DNA from: Siphonodentalium dalli
Lineage: Eukaryota; Mollusca; Scaphopoda; Gadilida; Siphonodentaliidae
Direction of reading: 5' to 3'
Length of the DNA stretch: 64,000 nucleotides
NCBI GenBank assembly: GCA_032622095.1
Contig: CP136063.1
Coordinates: 63,131,897 to 63,195,896, forward strand
The position numbers and the translations under genes were made by a program. The notes under the pieces are model-generated. The model was given only the letters and a program-made list of their open reading frames with translations. It was not told where the DNA came from and did no database searches. This document shows positions 21,251 through 31,846 of this stretch, piece after piece (within the stretch, counting starts at the first letter, position 1; each line of letters starts with the position of its first letter).

Positions 21251-22283
21251 ATTTAAAGTGCTCCCATTTGGTCTTTGCAATAGTCCGGCTACGTTTGAGA
21301 CGCTTATGGAGTTAGTTGTGAGAGGTCTTCAGTGGTCTAAATGCTTGTGCTATATTGATGATTTGATCATTTTCAGCAAATCGTTTGACCAGACTATGGA
21401 CAATCTGGCAGTTGTTATGGATCGCTTGAAGGCAGCAAATCTTAAACTTAAATCTAAGAAATGTAGTTTGTTTCACAAAGAAGTTAACTTCTTAGGACAT
21501 GTAGTCAGTGAGAAAGGGATCAGTTGTGATCCGGCGAAAATTGATAAAGTTTCTGAGTGGGCAGTTCCTACGAATGTTAAAGAGTTGCAATCCTTTTTGG
21601 GACTAGCTGGTTATTATAGAAGGTTCATTAATCATTTCTCTGAGAAGGCTGATCCATTGTTCAAATTGACAAGGAAAATTTGTAAATTCGAATGGACTGA
21701 TGAGTGTTCTGAAGCATTTGATTGTTTGAAGGTTGCTTTACCGTCTGCTCCAATTCTGGCATACCCCAAGGAAGAGGGAGAGTTTATTCTGGATACTGAT
21801 GCCAGTGGAACTTCTTTGGGGGCAGTTCTGTCTCAGATCCAAAATGGTGTGGAGAAAGTGATAGCTTATGGCAGTAAATCTTTAAGTTCTACCCAAAGAA
21901 ATTATTGTACAACCTATAGGGAACTTCTTGCTGTTGTTACTTTTGTCAAACACTTCCATTATTATCTTTGGGGCCGGCATTTTGAGGTTCGAACTGATCA
22001 TTCTTCATTAACTTGGCTAAAGAATTTCAAGAATCCAGAAGGGATGGTAGCCAGATGGATCAGTTCTTTGGAAACTTATGACGTTAAAATATCTCATAGG
22101 AAAGGAAGTGCACATGGAAATGCTGATGGTCTTTCTCGCAGGGTTCAGAGGCACTGTAAACGATCTGACTGTAGTGATTGTTTTGGTGATACAATAGTTG
22201 CACCTATTCTGAATTCATCTTGTGATGCTGTTACTAATGATTCTCAGATCGTCCTTAATGATGTGGGACACTGGTTGTGCTGA
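21250..22283 (+). pseudogene. pol reverse transcriptase (N-terminally deleted) and RNase H
   Basis: Begins at the F-x-V-L-P-F-G-L-C-N block, then has the catalytic YIDD at 21351-21362, FLGHVVSEKGI, the thumb LQSFLGLAGYYRRFI, and RNase H with DTDASGTSLGAVLSQ, a Y-R-E-L-L-A-V motif, RTDHSSLTWL and HGNADGLSR. The first catalytic aspartate region and all upstream fingers are missing, so it cannot be active. A frameshift near 22260-22283 separates it from integrase. Confidence 0.85.
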
Positions 22284-23223
22284 TTCTGTTTCAGTTCCAA
22301 TCAGAGATGAATCTACAGAGTGTTTGTCTAACTGGATTCAATCTTGGTCTCTTCCACAAATCTCTCAGTTACAGAAGTCTGATCCTGTGATTTCTGAAAT
22401 TTATGACTTGGTAATCAGTAGGCCATCTAAGCCTAGTTGTCATGAAGTGGTTTATACACTGCCAATGACAAAGAGATTGTGGAGTAAATGGGAATTGTTG
22501 AGTATTCGAAATGATGTTCTTTATTTTGAAAAAGTTTCTGCAACAGGGAGTTCATACTTATTAATTGTTCCGCAACAGCTCAGGTTTTTATTGTTCATTG
22601 AGTTACACAAGAAAAAGATAGCTGGTCATTTGGGGCGTAACAAGACAAAATCTCTCATTCAGCAAAGATTCTATTGGCCGGGTATGTCTGGTGATATAAC
22701 TCGGTTGATCAAGGAATGTGACCAGTGTGCTAGGAATAAACCAGGTCCAGGGAGGGGGAGAGCTCCATTGCAAAAGGTTGAAGTTGGTGCTCCAATGGAT
22801 GTAATTGGTGTTGATATTATGGGACCTTTGCCTATAACCAGTAATGATAATCGGTATATGGTGGTCTTTTGTGATTATTTCAGTAAATGGGTTGAGGCTT
22901 TTGGTATTCCGAACCATACAGCTCCTGTGGTGGCTGATAAGCTAGTGACAGAAATTATTTCAAGATTTGGTGTTCCCAAACAACTCCATTCAGATAGAGG
23001 GCCTGAATTTCGTTCTGAATTGGTCAGTAGTCTATGTGAGAAATTGGAAATTTCAAAATCATTCACGACACCTTATAGACCTCAATGTGATGGATTGGTT
23101 GAGAGGTTTAATAGGCCGGTGCAGCAAATGTTAGCTATGATTCTGGTTCTTTGGTGTGGTATTATTATTCACCAGCTGATGTCAAAATGGGTTGTCCTTG
23201 GCAATGTCCATACAGAGTTTTAA
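22222..23223 (+). pseudogene. pol integrase, zinc-binding and catalytic core
   Basis: The HHCC zinc region (H...GHLGRNKTKSLI...C-D-Q-C, near 22590-22735) is followed by the DDE core: D in VDIMGPLP (about 22810), D in HSDRGPEF (about 22990), and E in LVERFNR (about 23100). The reading stops near 23140 at QMLAMI, after which about a hundred residues typical of the core end and the following linker are absent and the frame shifts. Confidence 0.85.
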
Positions 23224-23576
23224 AGAAATTTGGTAACACAGTTTATATCTTACAATCCCTTGAGGACAGTGGTAAACTTAGGACAGTGAATGTTGATAAC
23301 CTGAAACCTTATGAGGGTGTTGATTTATTAGATGATCGAGAAGAGTCTGAGGAACCAAAGAGCAACTATCAGCAAGATGGTGATGGCACAATGAATGTGT
23401 CAAATCAGTTTGGTTGTGAGGAGGAAGTTTCTCAAAGTGAAGTTTGTCAAGCTGAAGTTTGTCAAAATGATTCTGATGTTTGTCAAGGTGATGAGGCTCC
23501 AAATACACCAGAATCAATTGTTAAATTCTCTAGAACTGGTAGAAGGATCAAACCTCCAGTAAAATTTAGTCCATAA
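23151..23576 (+). pseudogene. pol C-terminal region
   Basis: Starts within the usual W-x-Y-S-P block of the integrase C-terminal (SH3-like GPY) domain, continues CPYRVLKKFGNTVYILQ and NVDNLKPYEG, then a highly acidic tail with near-repeats (EVCQAEVCQND, DVCQGDE) and ends RRIKPPVKFSP. The deletion junction upstream joins it out of frame to the core. Confidence 0.7.
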
Positions 23577-23860
23577 TTATAATCTTTAAGATATTGTACT
23601 CTCATTATCTCATACTGTATCACAATGATACAAGCAGAATTTCTAGTCAGACCTGTATTGGTTTGATTTTTCCTATCTTTTTCTTTTTCTGTTATTTCTA
23701 TCGTGGGGACCACGGGAGGGTAGTTGTCTTCTCAGTTTTCTCGTTTTGAAGAGTTAAAGCAACTCTGTAACGATCTCAGTATTTGGCATCCAAAAGGAAT
23801 ATACCATTCCTGGGATGAACTGTTTATATTATCGGGGTGGGAAAGTCAGGATACATAGAG

Positions 23861-24106
23861 GTAAGTAGTGGTTAGTTAGGGAGTAAGACTTATTCATAGT
23901 TGGCTATTCACCTAGTAATTCTAAGGTACGTATAAAGGTCAGCAATGTATGTTTATTGTCTTTAGATCAGGTAAGAGCTAGGGTATTTAAGTTTTTAAAT
24001 AGCATTATCAAGGTTCTGTCTATGCCTGATAGATTGTTTAAGATTGTTAGTATGTATAAATTGCTATGTATAATGATTTCTACTATTCCTTATTATATAT
24101 TTACAG
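23861..24106 (+). other. Candidate intron before the 3-prime ORF
   Basis: The donor tagag|gtaagtag at 23861 is a near-perfect AG|GTAAGT, and the acceptor tattatatatttacag|aag ends at 24106, only three bases before the ATG of the next ORF. This suggests that the ORF is translated from a spliced mRNA, as env-position genes of gypsy elements often are. Not tested by transcripts. Confidence 0.5.
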
Positions 24107-24109
24107 AAG

Positions 24110-24649
24110 ATGGATATTATACAGTATGATAAACAGGAAGCCATTGATTTCGATGACGCAGAAAGGTTGGAGTTCGTGGTAGGACAGTCTTGTCCGGTGA
24201 AGACATGTGAAATACAGTTCAACACTCTGCACCGCCTCATAGGACATTGGAAGAAAAGGCATACCGCCTTTGCAATGTCCTATGAGTGCCATAGGTGCAG
24301 ATTTAACCACGCTATAAAGACGCAAATAAGACGCCATTTTGTAAGAACTCATAAATTGGCGGCAACTGAAGCTGATCCAATGGTTGAAGAGCTGGTGTCT
24401 TCCAAGATTCCCAACAAACTTTATGTTGACCCGGAAGGAGTGGTACCTCCCAGGAAACCGCACCAAGTTAACACCACCGCAAGAGATGATGCTGCGGCGA
24501 GTCGGAAACGCCAGTTGGAGAATACGACTCCAATCCAGCTAAATCAGGACCACAACTGTCGGGATGAGGAGGTCTTATTTCATGTGAATTCAATTGGAGA
24601 ACGATCAACCACAAAGCGCATTAAAAAGAACTGGCAGTTCAAAGGCTGA
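24110..24649 (+). CDS. 3-prime accessory ORF with two C2H2-like fingers
   Basis: An intact 179-residue frame in the env position. Residues about 29-52 fit C-x4-C-x12-H-x4-H (CPVKTCEIQF...GHWKKRH) and about 59-81 fit C-x2-C-x12-H-x4-H (CHRCRF...RRHFVRTH). The C-terminal half is charged and disordered-looking, with basic patches (SRKRQ, TTKRIKKNW) that could act as nuclear localisation signals. There is no signal peptide or membrane segment, so it is not an envelope. A nucleic-acid-binding or regulatory role is inferred. It is the only undamaged frame of the element. It could be a captured host finger fragment or a lineage-specific element gene; I recognise no specific relative. Confidence 0.65.
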   Translation: MDIIQYDKQEAIDFDDAERLEFVVGQSCPVKTCEIQFNTLHRLIGHWKKRHTAFAMSYECHRCRFNHAIKTQIRRHFVRTHKLAATEADPMVEELVSSKIPNKLYVDPEGVVPPRKPHQVNTTARDDAAASRKRQLENTTPIQLNQDHNCRDEEVLFHVNSIGERSTTKRIKKNWQFKG

Positions 24650-24686
24650 ACAATAGTTATATATAACTAACTTATAAATTAGTTAT

Positions 24687-24698
24687 AGGGAGGGGGAA
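24687..24698 (+). promoter_or_regulatory. Polypurine tract
   Basis: AGGGAGGGGGAA lies directly before the right LTR and would prime plus-strand DNA synthesis. Confidence 0.75.
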
Positions 24699-25510
24699 TG
24701 TGGTGATCTGTGCTTTATCTGAAAGAACTGCCATCTTTAAACTCTCTGAAAAATCACATAGTCTCTGAACCAAAACGAAAACCCCAGCGAACGTCGTTCT
24801 CACGTTCTTGTAAAACTATTCAGTTCATTACGTCGTGAAATTCGTTATCTTTTTATATAGTTTATTGAAATATCTTCCTTAATATATTTTTGATAGATTT
24901 ACAAATTATACCAAAAAGTTACAAATTAATTACTAATTCTAGTCGTATACATTATATATTTTTGGTGCTTTCCATTTACATAATATTTAGTGATTGTTAG
25001 TTCAAAACATTATACAAACCTCATATTTACTAACTTTTGAGTAGTTGGGTCAAGTTTGTGGCTTGCTAAATGTATTGCTCATACAGATCACCTTCTGTGG
25101 GTAAATTGAAAACGATCGACTCGTTTGTTTTACCTCCATTATGTGTCCAGAAAGTTCTGCTATTTTTGCGGGTCTTTAGACCTTAATTTATAATTAGAAG
25201 TTCTTCCACATTGGAGACTGGAGTAAAATGGTTGTATCGTATCCATATTAATGGATTGTTTTTTCGAGAGCACTTAGCTCTTTAGACCTTTCAGTAATAC
25301 TGTAACGTTACAGTGCATTTAATTATCAGTAACACTGTAGCTCGTGAATGACATTGATGTCAATCACAATGTAGTTTATTTATCTGGAGTTTACCTGGAA
25401 TTTTGGATATAGTATGATTTATAGTAATTTTGTATTAGATATGGGTTTTTCCGAGAATTGTACCAGTTTTAACATTGGTTGAGTCACAAGATAGGCCATA
25501 CAACTTCTGA
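24699..25510 (+). repeat. Right LTR, probably lacking its last 131 bp
   Basis: Starts TGTGGTGATCTGTGC and matches the left LTR to ttctga(aca), where it runs directly into LINE sequence (acactaaattg). The left copy continues for another 131 bases before the primer site. The junction shares ACA or ACAC with both partners, so either a 4-bp target duplication or microhomology joining is possible. Confidence 0.75.
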
Positions 25511-25514
25511 ACAC

Positions 25515-27411
25515 ACTAAATTGTTGGCATAGGTAGTCCTGTTGAGAAGCAGTACTAAGTTTTTGAGATATTTCAACATGTGAGCGTTTCCATGGAGAAG
25601 TTTCCAGACTGCCCAGTTTGATAGGGGATTAGGGTGAACTTTCCACAGAATTCGCAAGGATGGATCGGACGAAACTTTGGTCTGCCACGAGGAAATGAAC
25701 GTACCCCTGACAGCTGCCTTCACAAGAGTTATCCACGTTGACAGTTTTGGGAAGACCCCAATGTCCAGGTAGTCGTTCAAATAGTTCAAAAGATCGTATG
25801 TGGCTAATATGGAGAACATTTCCTGTACAAAACCACTGGAGCGACTGTATAGTCTGTAGAGGTGTGCTTTCAGGACAAACAGTCGTAATGGTAATTGATG
25901 GCCGAACGGTAGATGGATAAGACGTCCCATAAAGCAAAGTTTTTTTTATATGCAGTTGATATTCAATTGGTAGAAATCCAAGAAGACCTAGCGATAGCCT
26001 AGTTGACGCTCATTTTGGGAGGGATTGTGCGTATTTGAGACATGTTCTGGCGGCTTTGTTCATAATGGTGATGACGGAACTTTGATAAAAAGGAACCACC
26101 TCGACACCGTAGAGAGCTCTCGGTAGAACAACAGTTTTGAGGACATTTGTCATGGTGATGGGTGTAGTTGATTTCATAAGTTTGTTACCCATGATATTGA
26201 AAAAGTTGTTCCTCATTTTTGTCGACACAGAAGAGGCGGAATTGACCTACTTCGCAAAATTGTCCTGAATTAAACCAAGATGGGCACATTCTGTAACTTC
26301 CTGAATAGTTTGATTGCCCAACCTCCATATCCTTCCCGAGCGGTCAGATGAGTTTTAATTCTCGTTTAATACAACAATTTTGCTCTTCGTGGAGGAGAAT
26401 TCGAATCGCCACCTCCTGCTATATTTCACACATATGTTCAACAAGGATTCTAGACCGGATTTCGATAGCGACAGAAGAGCGATGTCGTCGGCAGTAGTAG
26501 GAGCGCCACATGGGATATTGCAGATTCTTAGTCCGTATGGAGAAGTTGCTAGTTCGTTAAGTAGGCCGTCTATGAAGACGAGATAGCAGAGAGGTGACAG
26601 AACGCCACCTTGTCGAGTAGATTGCAGTATTTTGAAACTTTGCGACATGCGGCCGTCATATAGTACTTTGCTAGTCACATCCGAATGGATGTTCTCCAAC
26701 AAACTGACAAAGTGTGGCGAAAATCCGAGCTGAATGAATTTGTACAGGAGGCCAGTGTGCCATACTTTATCAAAGGCTTTCTTGGAGTCAAGGAAGGCAA
26801 CATATAAATTGGAGTTATTGTCTTTGGCATATGATACAGATTCCGTGAGAATGAATGACGTCATCGAACAGCTGATACCTTTCTGAAAACCCATTTGTTG
26901 TGCATTCGGAAATCGTTTCATTTGGTGGCTTTGAAGAAGACGGCTCAACAGAATGGACTCGAATAGTTTGTATAGGACCGATAGAAGTGTTATAGCACGG
27001 TAACTATCAGGAGATGTCGGTGGTTTAGGCGGTCCTTTGTATAACGGAATGACTATTCCTTCTTTCATCGTTGGTGGAATCCACCCCATGCGGAATATAC
27101 CGTCATATAGTCTTTTGATGCATTCTATGAAGGAAGTCGGAGCGTGCAACAAATGTTCATTCAATAAGTCATCTGCTCCACCCGCTTTGTTCTTTTTCAG
27201 TTTCCTCACATGAAGAACGATTTCGGTGAGTTCGACTGGTTGACACTGTGGGCAGTTCGGTTGCACGGGATCTTTAGCAAGAGAAACACAGCTAACAACT
27301 TCTCTGGTATCATTATCCGTTGATCCCCAGTTATGCTGGGTGAAGTCAGATAAACAATCAAGACTGACCCAGATTAGTGGTGCAGAACTATTCTGTGCCC
27401 ATGATATGCTT
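25515..27411 (-). pseudogene. LINE reverse transcriptase and C-terminal domain (5-prime truncated)
   Basis: Minus-strand frames contain non-LTR RT blocks: KKNKAGGADDL, PPTSPDSYRAITLLSVLYKL, LDSKKAFDKVW, STRQGGVLSPLCYLVF, and a TADD palm at 26484-26495 where YADD or FADD is usual. A stop near 26355 is followed by QTIQEVTECAHLG-like and RALYGVEVVPF blocks (26010-26340), then 25484-25930 with WAVWKLLHGNAHMLKYLKNL leading into the C-terminal zinc region at 18057-18325. The endonuclease domain is absent; the frame is open to about 27411. Several stops make it inactive. It has a different motif style from the LINE at 8.4 kb, so two families are present; I do not assign the clade. Confidence 0.85.
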
Positions 27412-28915
27412 TAAGGTGGATTATTACCTTAGGCTACTTAAAGGGGTACTGTACCCCAATTTCAATAAATTCCCAGTGACAATAGCGACCTATATGAATA
27501 TTATATTATAAAATAACTAATTTGAGTCGACGATGTCTACTGAAAACGTTCCGGTTAACAGGCTATCGTAAAAGTAAAATTGAATTATTTAATATAAATT
27601 CATTTATGGCTGGAGTCATAAAATGGAGAATTATGCCATTACGAGTTATCGTTCTTGAAATCGCATATGTTGCGTGTCTTTTATCGACGGCCATTCGTGA
27701 ACATTATTGAGTTGCAAACAAAACATGTTACCTGCAAAAGAAGGCCCGTTATAACCGATTCGGGAAAAAAGGAGAAAGAAACAAGAGTCATAAAGCGTCA
27801 AATATTTTATAGGGAGTGAGATTGTTCGATGGAAGAGATTGAATGCATCAATCGAAGCTGTGAGCAGGGACATATACTTCTTCCAGAATGTTAAAAACAT
27901 TTTCAGTTGCTCATTGTATTTTTTTTTATTGTATGCGACAAAATAGTCGAAGTCGGGAAATTCATAGAACTGCGGTAACTACCCAATGTTTGCAGTGTTA
28001 GAAAACGCCCAATCAAAATAGTTCTTTAGTAATTGTTTACACCAATTTGTTTTTTCAAAGAATATAGAGTAAACATAGTCCTCTCGGAATATCGAAATAA
28101 TTAACCCCTAGACAACCGACACTACCGGCAATTAATTCGCGCTTCACACCTCGGACTTTGCCAGAGTGTCGGACGAAAATGAAAGTTATCTGTCTAAATG
28201 TCCAATTTTCGTGTCGAATGGTGATATAAACCTCATTTGTCAGGTGCATGTATAAATATGATTATTATATACCATATACGGATTTTAAAACGCTCTTTAA
28301 TAATTTCGTATCTGAGCTGTCATGAACACACTATAATTTCTATTCGAAATGGCCCCGTTTTGTGTTGTTTTTATTTGTGACTGGATGCATCGCTCGAAGT
28401 ACGTTATTTTGCTATATAAAACTGCATGGTGTCGCTGAAAGTATGGGACAATCAATATATAAGGCATATCTTTTGCATGTATACGATCAACACCGGGTCA
28501 TGCATTTCAATCCACCAGATCTGCACCAGAAACGATTTGACGATAACATTAGCACCAATATGTTCCCGAACATGAGACATGCATGGTGACATTTCTGAGG
28601 GTAACAGATATATTCTCCTGAAGGAAAATTGTTAACAAATAGATAACGAGTTATAAATAGTAACAGCATATTTGGTAACTCAGAATGATAACAAGAAACG
28701 CTCTTCATTTGTTCCGTTTAGAGTATCAATGGACCTCATTATAAATATTTTGAAATGGAATAAGTTTTCAAAATAAACTGCATTTAATATCACCATAAAT
28801 TTTCTAATTTAACTTTTTTGTTATGTGATTTATATTTACCTACCCATCAGAAGGCGGCAAAATTGTCCCCTTTATTGGGGGCGCTATAATTAGCCTGGAG
28901 AGACGATGTTTGTAT
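27412..28915. other. No gene seen; possible TTAA element end at 27433
   Basis: At about 27430-27450 the text cTTAAAGGGGTACTGTACCCC gives a TTAA followed by AGGGG and a 15-bp palindrome, like the ends of the 10.2 kb element, but I cannot find its partner. The short open frames are not recognisable. Confidence 0.35.
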
Positions 28916-29035
28916 GATCGATGCATGACGTTCATTTAACATATCTTGAATAATAAATCCACGATCTACCCTTATTTTATCACCCGGTTTGATCATGTCC
29001 AGAAAACCACTCCGCGCAACCACCTCCGTAAAAAA
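28916..29035 (-). pseudogene. Fragment of a DDE transposase (IS5/Harbinger-type DDE_Tnp_4)
   Basis: Forty residues on the minus strand read FFTEVVARSGFLDMIKPGDK then IRVDRGFIIQDMLNERHASI. The pattern SG-x-L-D-x-I-x-x-GD then V-D-R-G-F-x-I-x-D-x-L is characteristic of the block around the second catalytic aspartate in DDE_Tnp_4 proteins (Harbinger and ISL2EU relatives). No first aspartate or glutamate block is found nearby, so it is a scrap. Short sequence limits certainty. Confidence 0.5.
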
Positions 29036-30112
29036 ACGCCATAAACAGAAGGAATAGTAAGATATAGACAAACCTTGTTATTACGCCAATCAGAAATATG
29101 GCATAGATAGTATGTTATTGTCAATTTTCCCCCTTTGTTATGTAAACAAAAGCAAAAAACGTTACGCTTCCTGGCTTTTGTTTAGATCCTGATATGGTAA
29201 ACATAAAGAGCATTATTAGTTACTTTTTTCCTGATATGGCAATAATAAAGAGCGTTTATGTCATTTTTGTATGATTAACCAATATAACTTGCGCTGTGTT
29301 ATGTAAACAGAAGCACAACTTGTATGTAACACGAGCAGCAGCCTCTTGTTTGCGTACAGCATCGTACGTCTTGGTGACAATATACTATTTACGCGCTGAT
29401 TACGTTTGGCATACGAGCGGAACTTTATACGTTTTGGTGTTCCTTCTGTTGATGCCGATTTGAACAAATACAAATATTTCTGCGCCGCCCGTTACAGAAG
29501 GCGCCATGTACACTTTATTGGGGGCGCTGATTAGCCTGGAGTGACCCATGCACACCTGATTGTCGCGGAAGCGAGTTTGCGATATGATGTCATCACGTAA
29601 GATCAAATTGACCGCCTCGCAGCGTTATTCTCGATTCAATGGTTTTATGGTAGAATGTTATTCAACTAAGAATGATATAATTTACAACAGGAAGCATGGA
29701 CCCGAATTTCTTACATGACAAACCACGAAAAATGACACTTGCGAAAATAATGAAATTTACAGTAGTGTTATATATCGTACATGTAGTTCTCGGCGCTGTC
29801 AGGAAGACAATATTTTGGCCATGACACCGCCTGGATAAAGTATATATTTCTATTTGAAAACCACTGCAATTTACAATGTAAAATGAATATGTGTGTGTAT
29901 ACTTTTATCTAATAAATCATCATACATTCGTCATATCCACGCACATTCGTACACCGAGTAGCAGAGCACATGGCAATGTTTGTCCGAATCTCCAGCGCCT
30001 CGCTGTGAAATTAATTATTTTTAGAACAGATGGCCAATGCGTACAAACGCTATTGTCTGCAAATTTTGCATCTGTTAGCCATTAAAAAATTATCTATCTA
30101 TCTACCATTACA
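29036..30112. other. Gene-less stretch with a repeated 30-bp tag
   Basis: The text tttattgggggcgct(ata)attagcctggag occurs near 28865-28903 and near 29509-29545, about 640 bp apart. A tatctatctatc tract near 30085-30100 may mark a retroelement tail. No gene seen. Confidence 0.4.
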
Positions 30113-30430
30113 CTTGGTGAACAACAACGCAGTAAACGCACACAATACTCGCTCGTATGTCAGCGAAATATAAAGAAAAGAAGAATCAATGAATTAATAA
30201 AACTTGTTATTCCACGGTAATGCAATTAAAGAAGGATTATCCCTTGAAATAACAATTCAAAGTGTGCGAATTCAAAACTGAGCTAAAAAGAGTATTACGC
30301 GAATTTAAATATGAGTGCGGTTTTACATCACTTTGTGATAAAATTCGAACGTCCTTTTGGTGGTGCATATGGTTACGACCAATTTTTTTGCTGTATTTAA
30401 ATTGTAATCGTGTCTTGGTGGTTTCCATAC

Positions 30431-31846
30431 GGAATCAGGGAGCTAAATGTGTTCTAGAGTCGGGGAACGAGTACACCGTGGAATGCTAAATGTGAAGGTA
30501 ACTGAAGAATGACATTCACCTGATACATGCGACACGTTATTGAAGGATGACATCGCGTTTATTTGATTTGTACATCATATCTAAATATTTTAAACTGGTG
30601 AATGGATTTTTGTGAGCGGGAAATTTATTTAAGGGCTTTGTGGACCCAATTTTTCCAAAAAAAATTAGAGTCTAAATAAAGGATTCTGTTCATATATATT
30701 AGTAATCATAGAAACCATGCCCATTGATGCACCATTTGAAGAGTATACTTCATTGTGGATTATGTTAGAAATACAAAATGTGAACTTTATTGAGATTTAA
30801 AAAAATTAAATTTACAGGCAATGGTCCAAGAAAAACAAAGTCAAAATCTAAGAATCAAATATGGGAATATGTACTGAACACTGTGATGAAGGATGTACTA
30901 CCAAAAAAATATTATATATTTTGAGCGTTCTTGGAAAAAATTACTTCGAACCGGTTGTTGACAAATGATATACTAACTTCACAATATGGTTGACAAAGAG
31001 ACAGCAGTTTATGGGTCACATTATGTCCAGTCCAGTGTGAATGGCTTTTACCAGTGTCAACTCCACATCGGTGATTATCCTATGAGTGAGTGCTGACCTA
31101 CATACTAGAAATAGTATGGTATGGTCTGGTTGGGTTTGATTGGGGATTAGCATTCTATAGTAAACAGTCGAGTCCACTGCTTTACAATGGCCAGCTGCTA
31201 ACCCATGCATGCTGGCATCAACACAGCCAATGTTTAAGCAAGCATGTATTATTTGTCAACAGCTGGTTCAAAGTAATTTTTTCAAAGAACACTCAAGAAA
31301 TATAATATTTTTTTTGTAGTACATCATTCATCACAGTGTTCAGTACATATTCCCATATTTAATTCTTAGATATGGACTTTGTTTTTCTTGGACCATTGCC
31401 TGTAAATTTTATTTTTTTAAATCTCAATAAAGTTCACATTTTGTATTTCTAACATAATCCACCATAATGTATACTCATAAAATGTTGCATCAATTGGCAT
31501 GGTTTCTATGATTACTAACATACATGAACAGAATGTTGTATTTGGACTCTATAAAAGTTTTGGAAAAATTCTTTAAAATTGGGTCCACAAAGCCCTTAAC
31601 TAGCTGCTGTAGTTCTGGATTTGTCCAGATCAAATTTGGCTGTGGGATAGCCCTGTCGTACACTTGGGGATTTATTTTAAAAAGTAAACACATGACCTAT
31701 GATTTTTCGTCCATTTTCGTGATCAACTGCAGGTGTCAATCTAGCCGGGTAAACATCACTGATATGGCCTGCAGGCTTCAATTCAGTGAATTTGGCCGAA
31801 ACGTTAACACTGTCGCCTATGGGAAACCATTTAGTTCCGTGATTCC
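30431..31846 (+). mobile_element. TIR element X1, carrying a nested element
   Basis: Starts GGAATCAGGGAGCTAAATG and ends CATTTAGTTCCGTGATTCC, an inverted pair. Without the nested element (30633-31595) it is about 450 bp, matching X2 at 32761-33218. The left flank is ATAC, the right flank TATA. Its open frames (for example 31524-31865) are shared with X2 only as repeat sequence and show no domain. Confidence 0.8.
30633..31595. mobile_element. 963-bp foldback-like element with TTAA target, inside X1
   Basis: Ends are GGGCTTTGTGGACCC and GGGTCCACAAAGCCC between TTAA at 30629-30632 and 31596-31599. The uninterrupted homologue X2 reads aaatttatttaactagc with one TTAA (32971-32974), proving the insertion and its target. 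Arms of about 340 bp are inverted copies (for example gcaatggtccaagaaaaac) around a loop of about 280 bp. It is non-coding. TTAA use suggests Kolobok or piggyBac mobilisation. Confidence 0.9.

Larger units (their letters stand above)
18326..25510 (+). mobile_element. Defective Ty3/gypsy-like LTR retrotransposon with a 3-prime zinc-finger ORF
   Basis: A 7.2 kb element with direct terminal repeats, a proline-tRNA-like primer site, gag, protease, partial reverse transcriptase, RNase H, integrase, an extra ORF, a polypurine tract and the second repeat. The order protease-RT-RNaseH-integrase places it with Ty3/gypsy elements. The LTRs differ by about eight substitutions and one indel over 811 positions by eye, so insertion is fairly young, yet gag-pol is broken by several frameshifts and two internal deletions. 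I infer either decay since insertion or, more likely for the deletions, mobilisation in trans by an intact relative. It sits in a minus-strand LINE. Confidence 0.9.
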
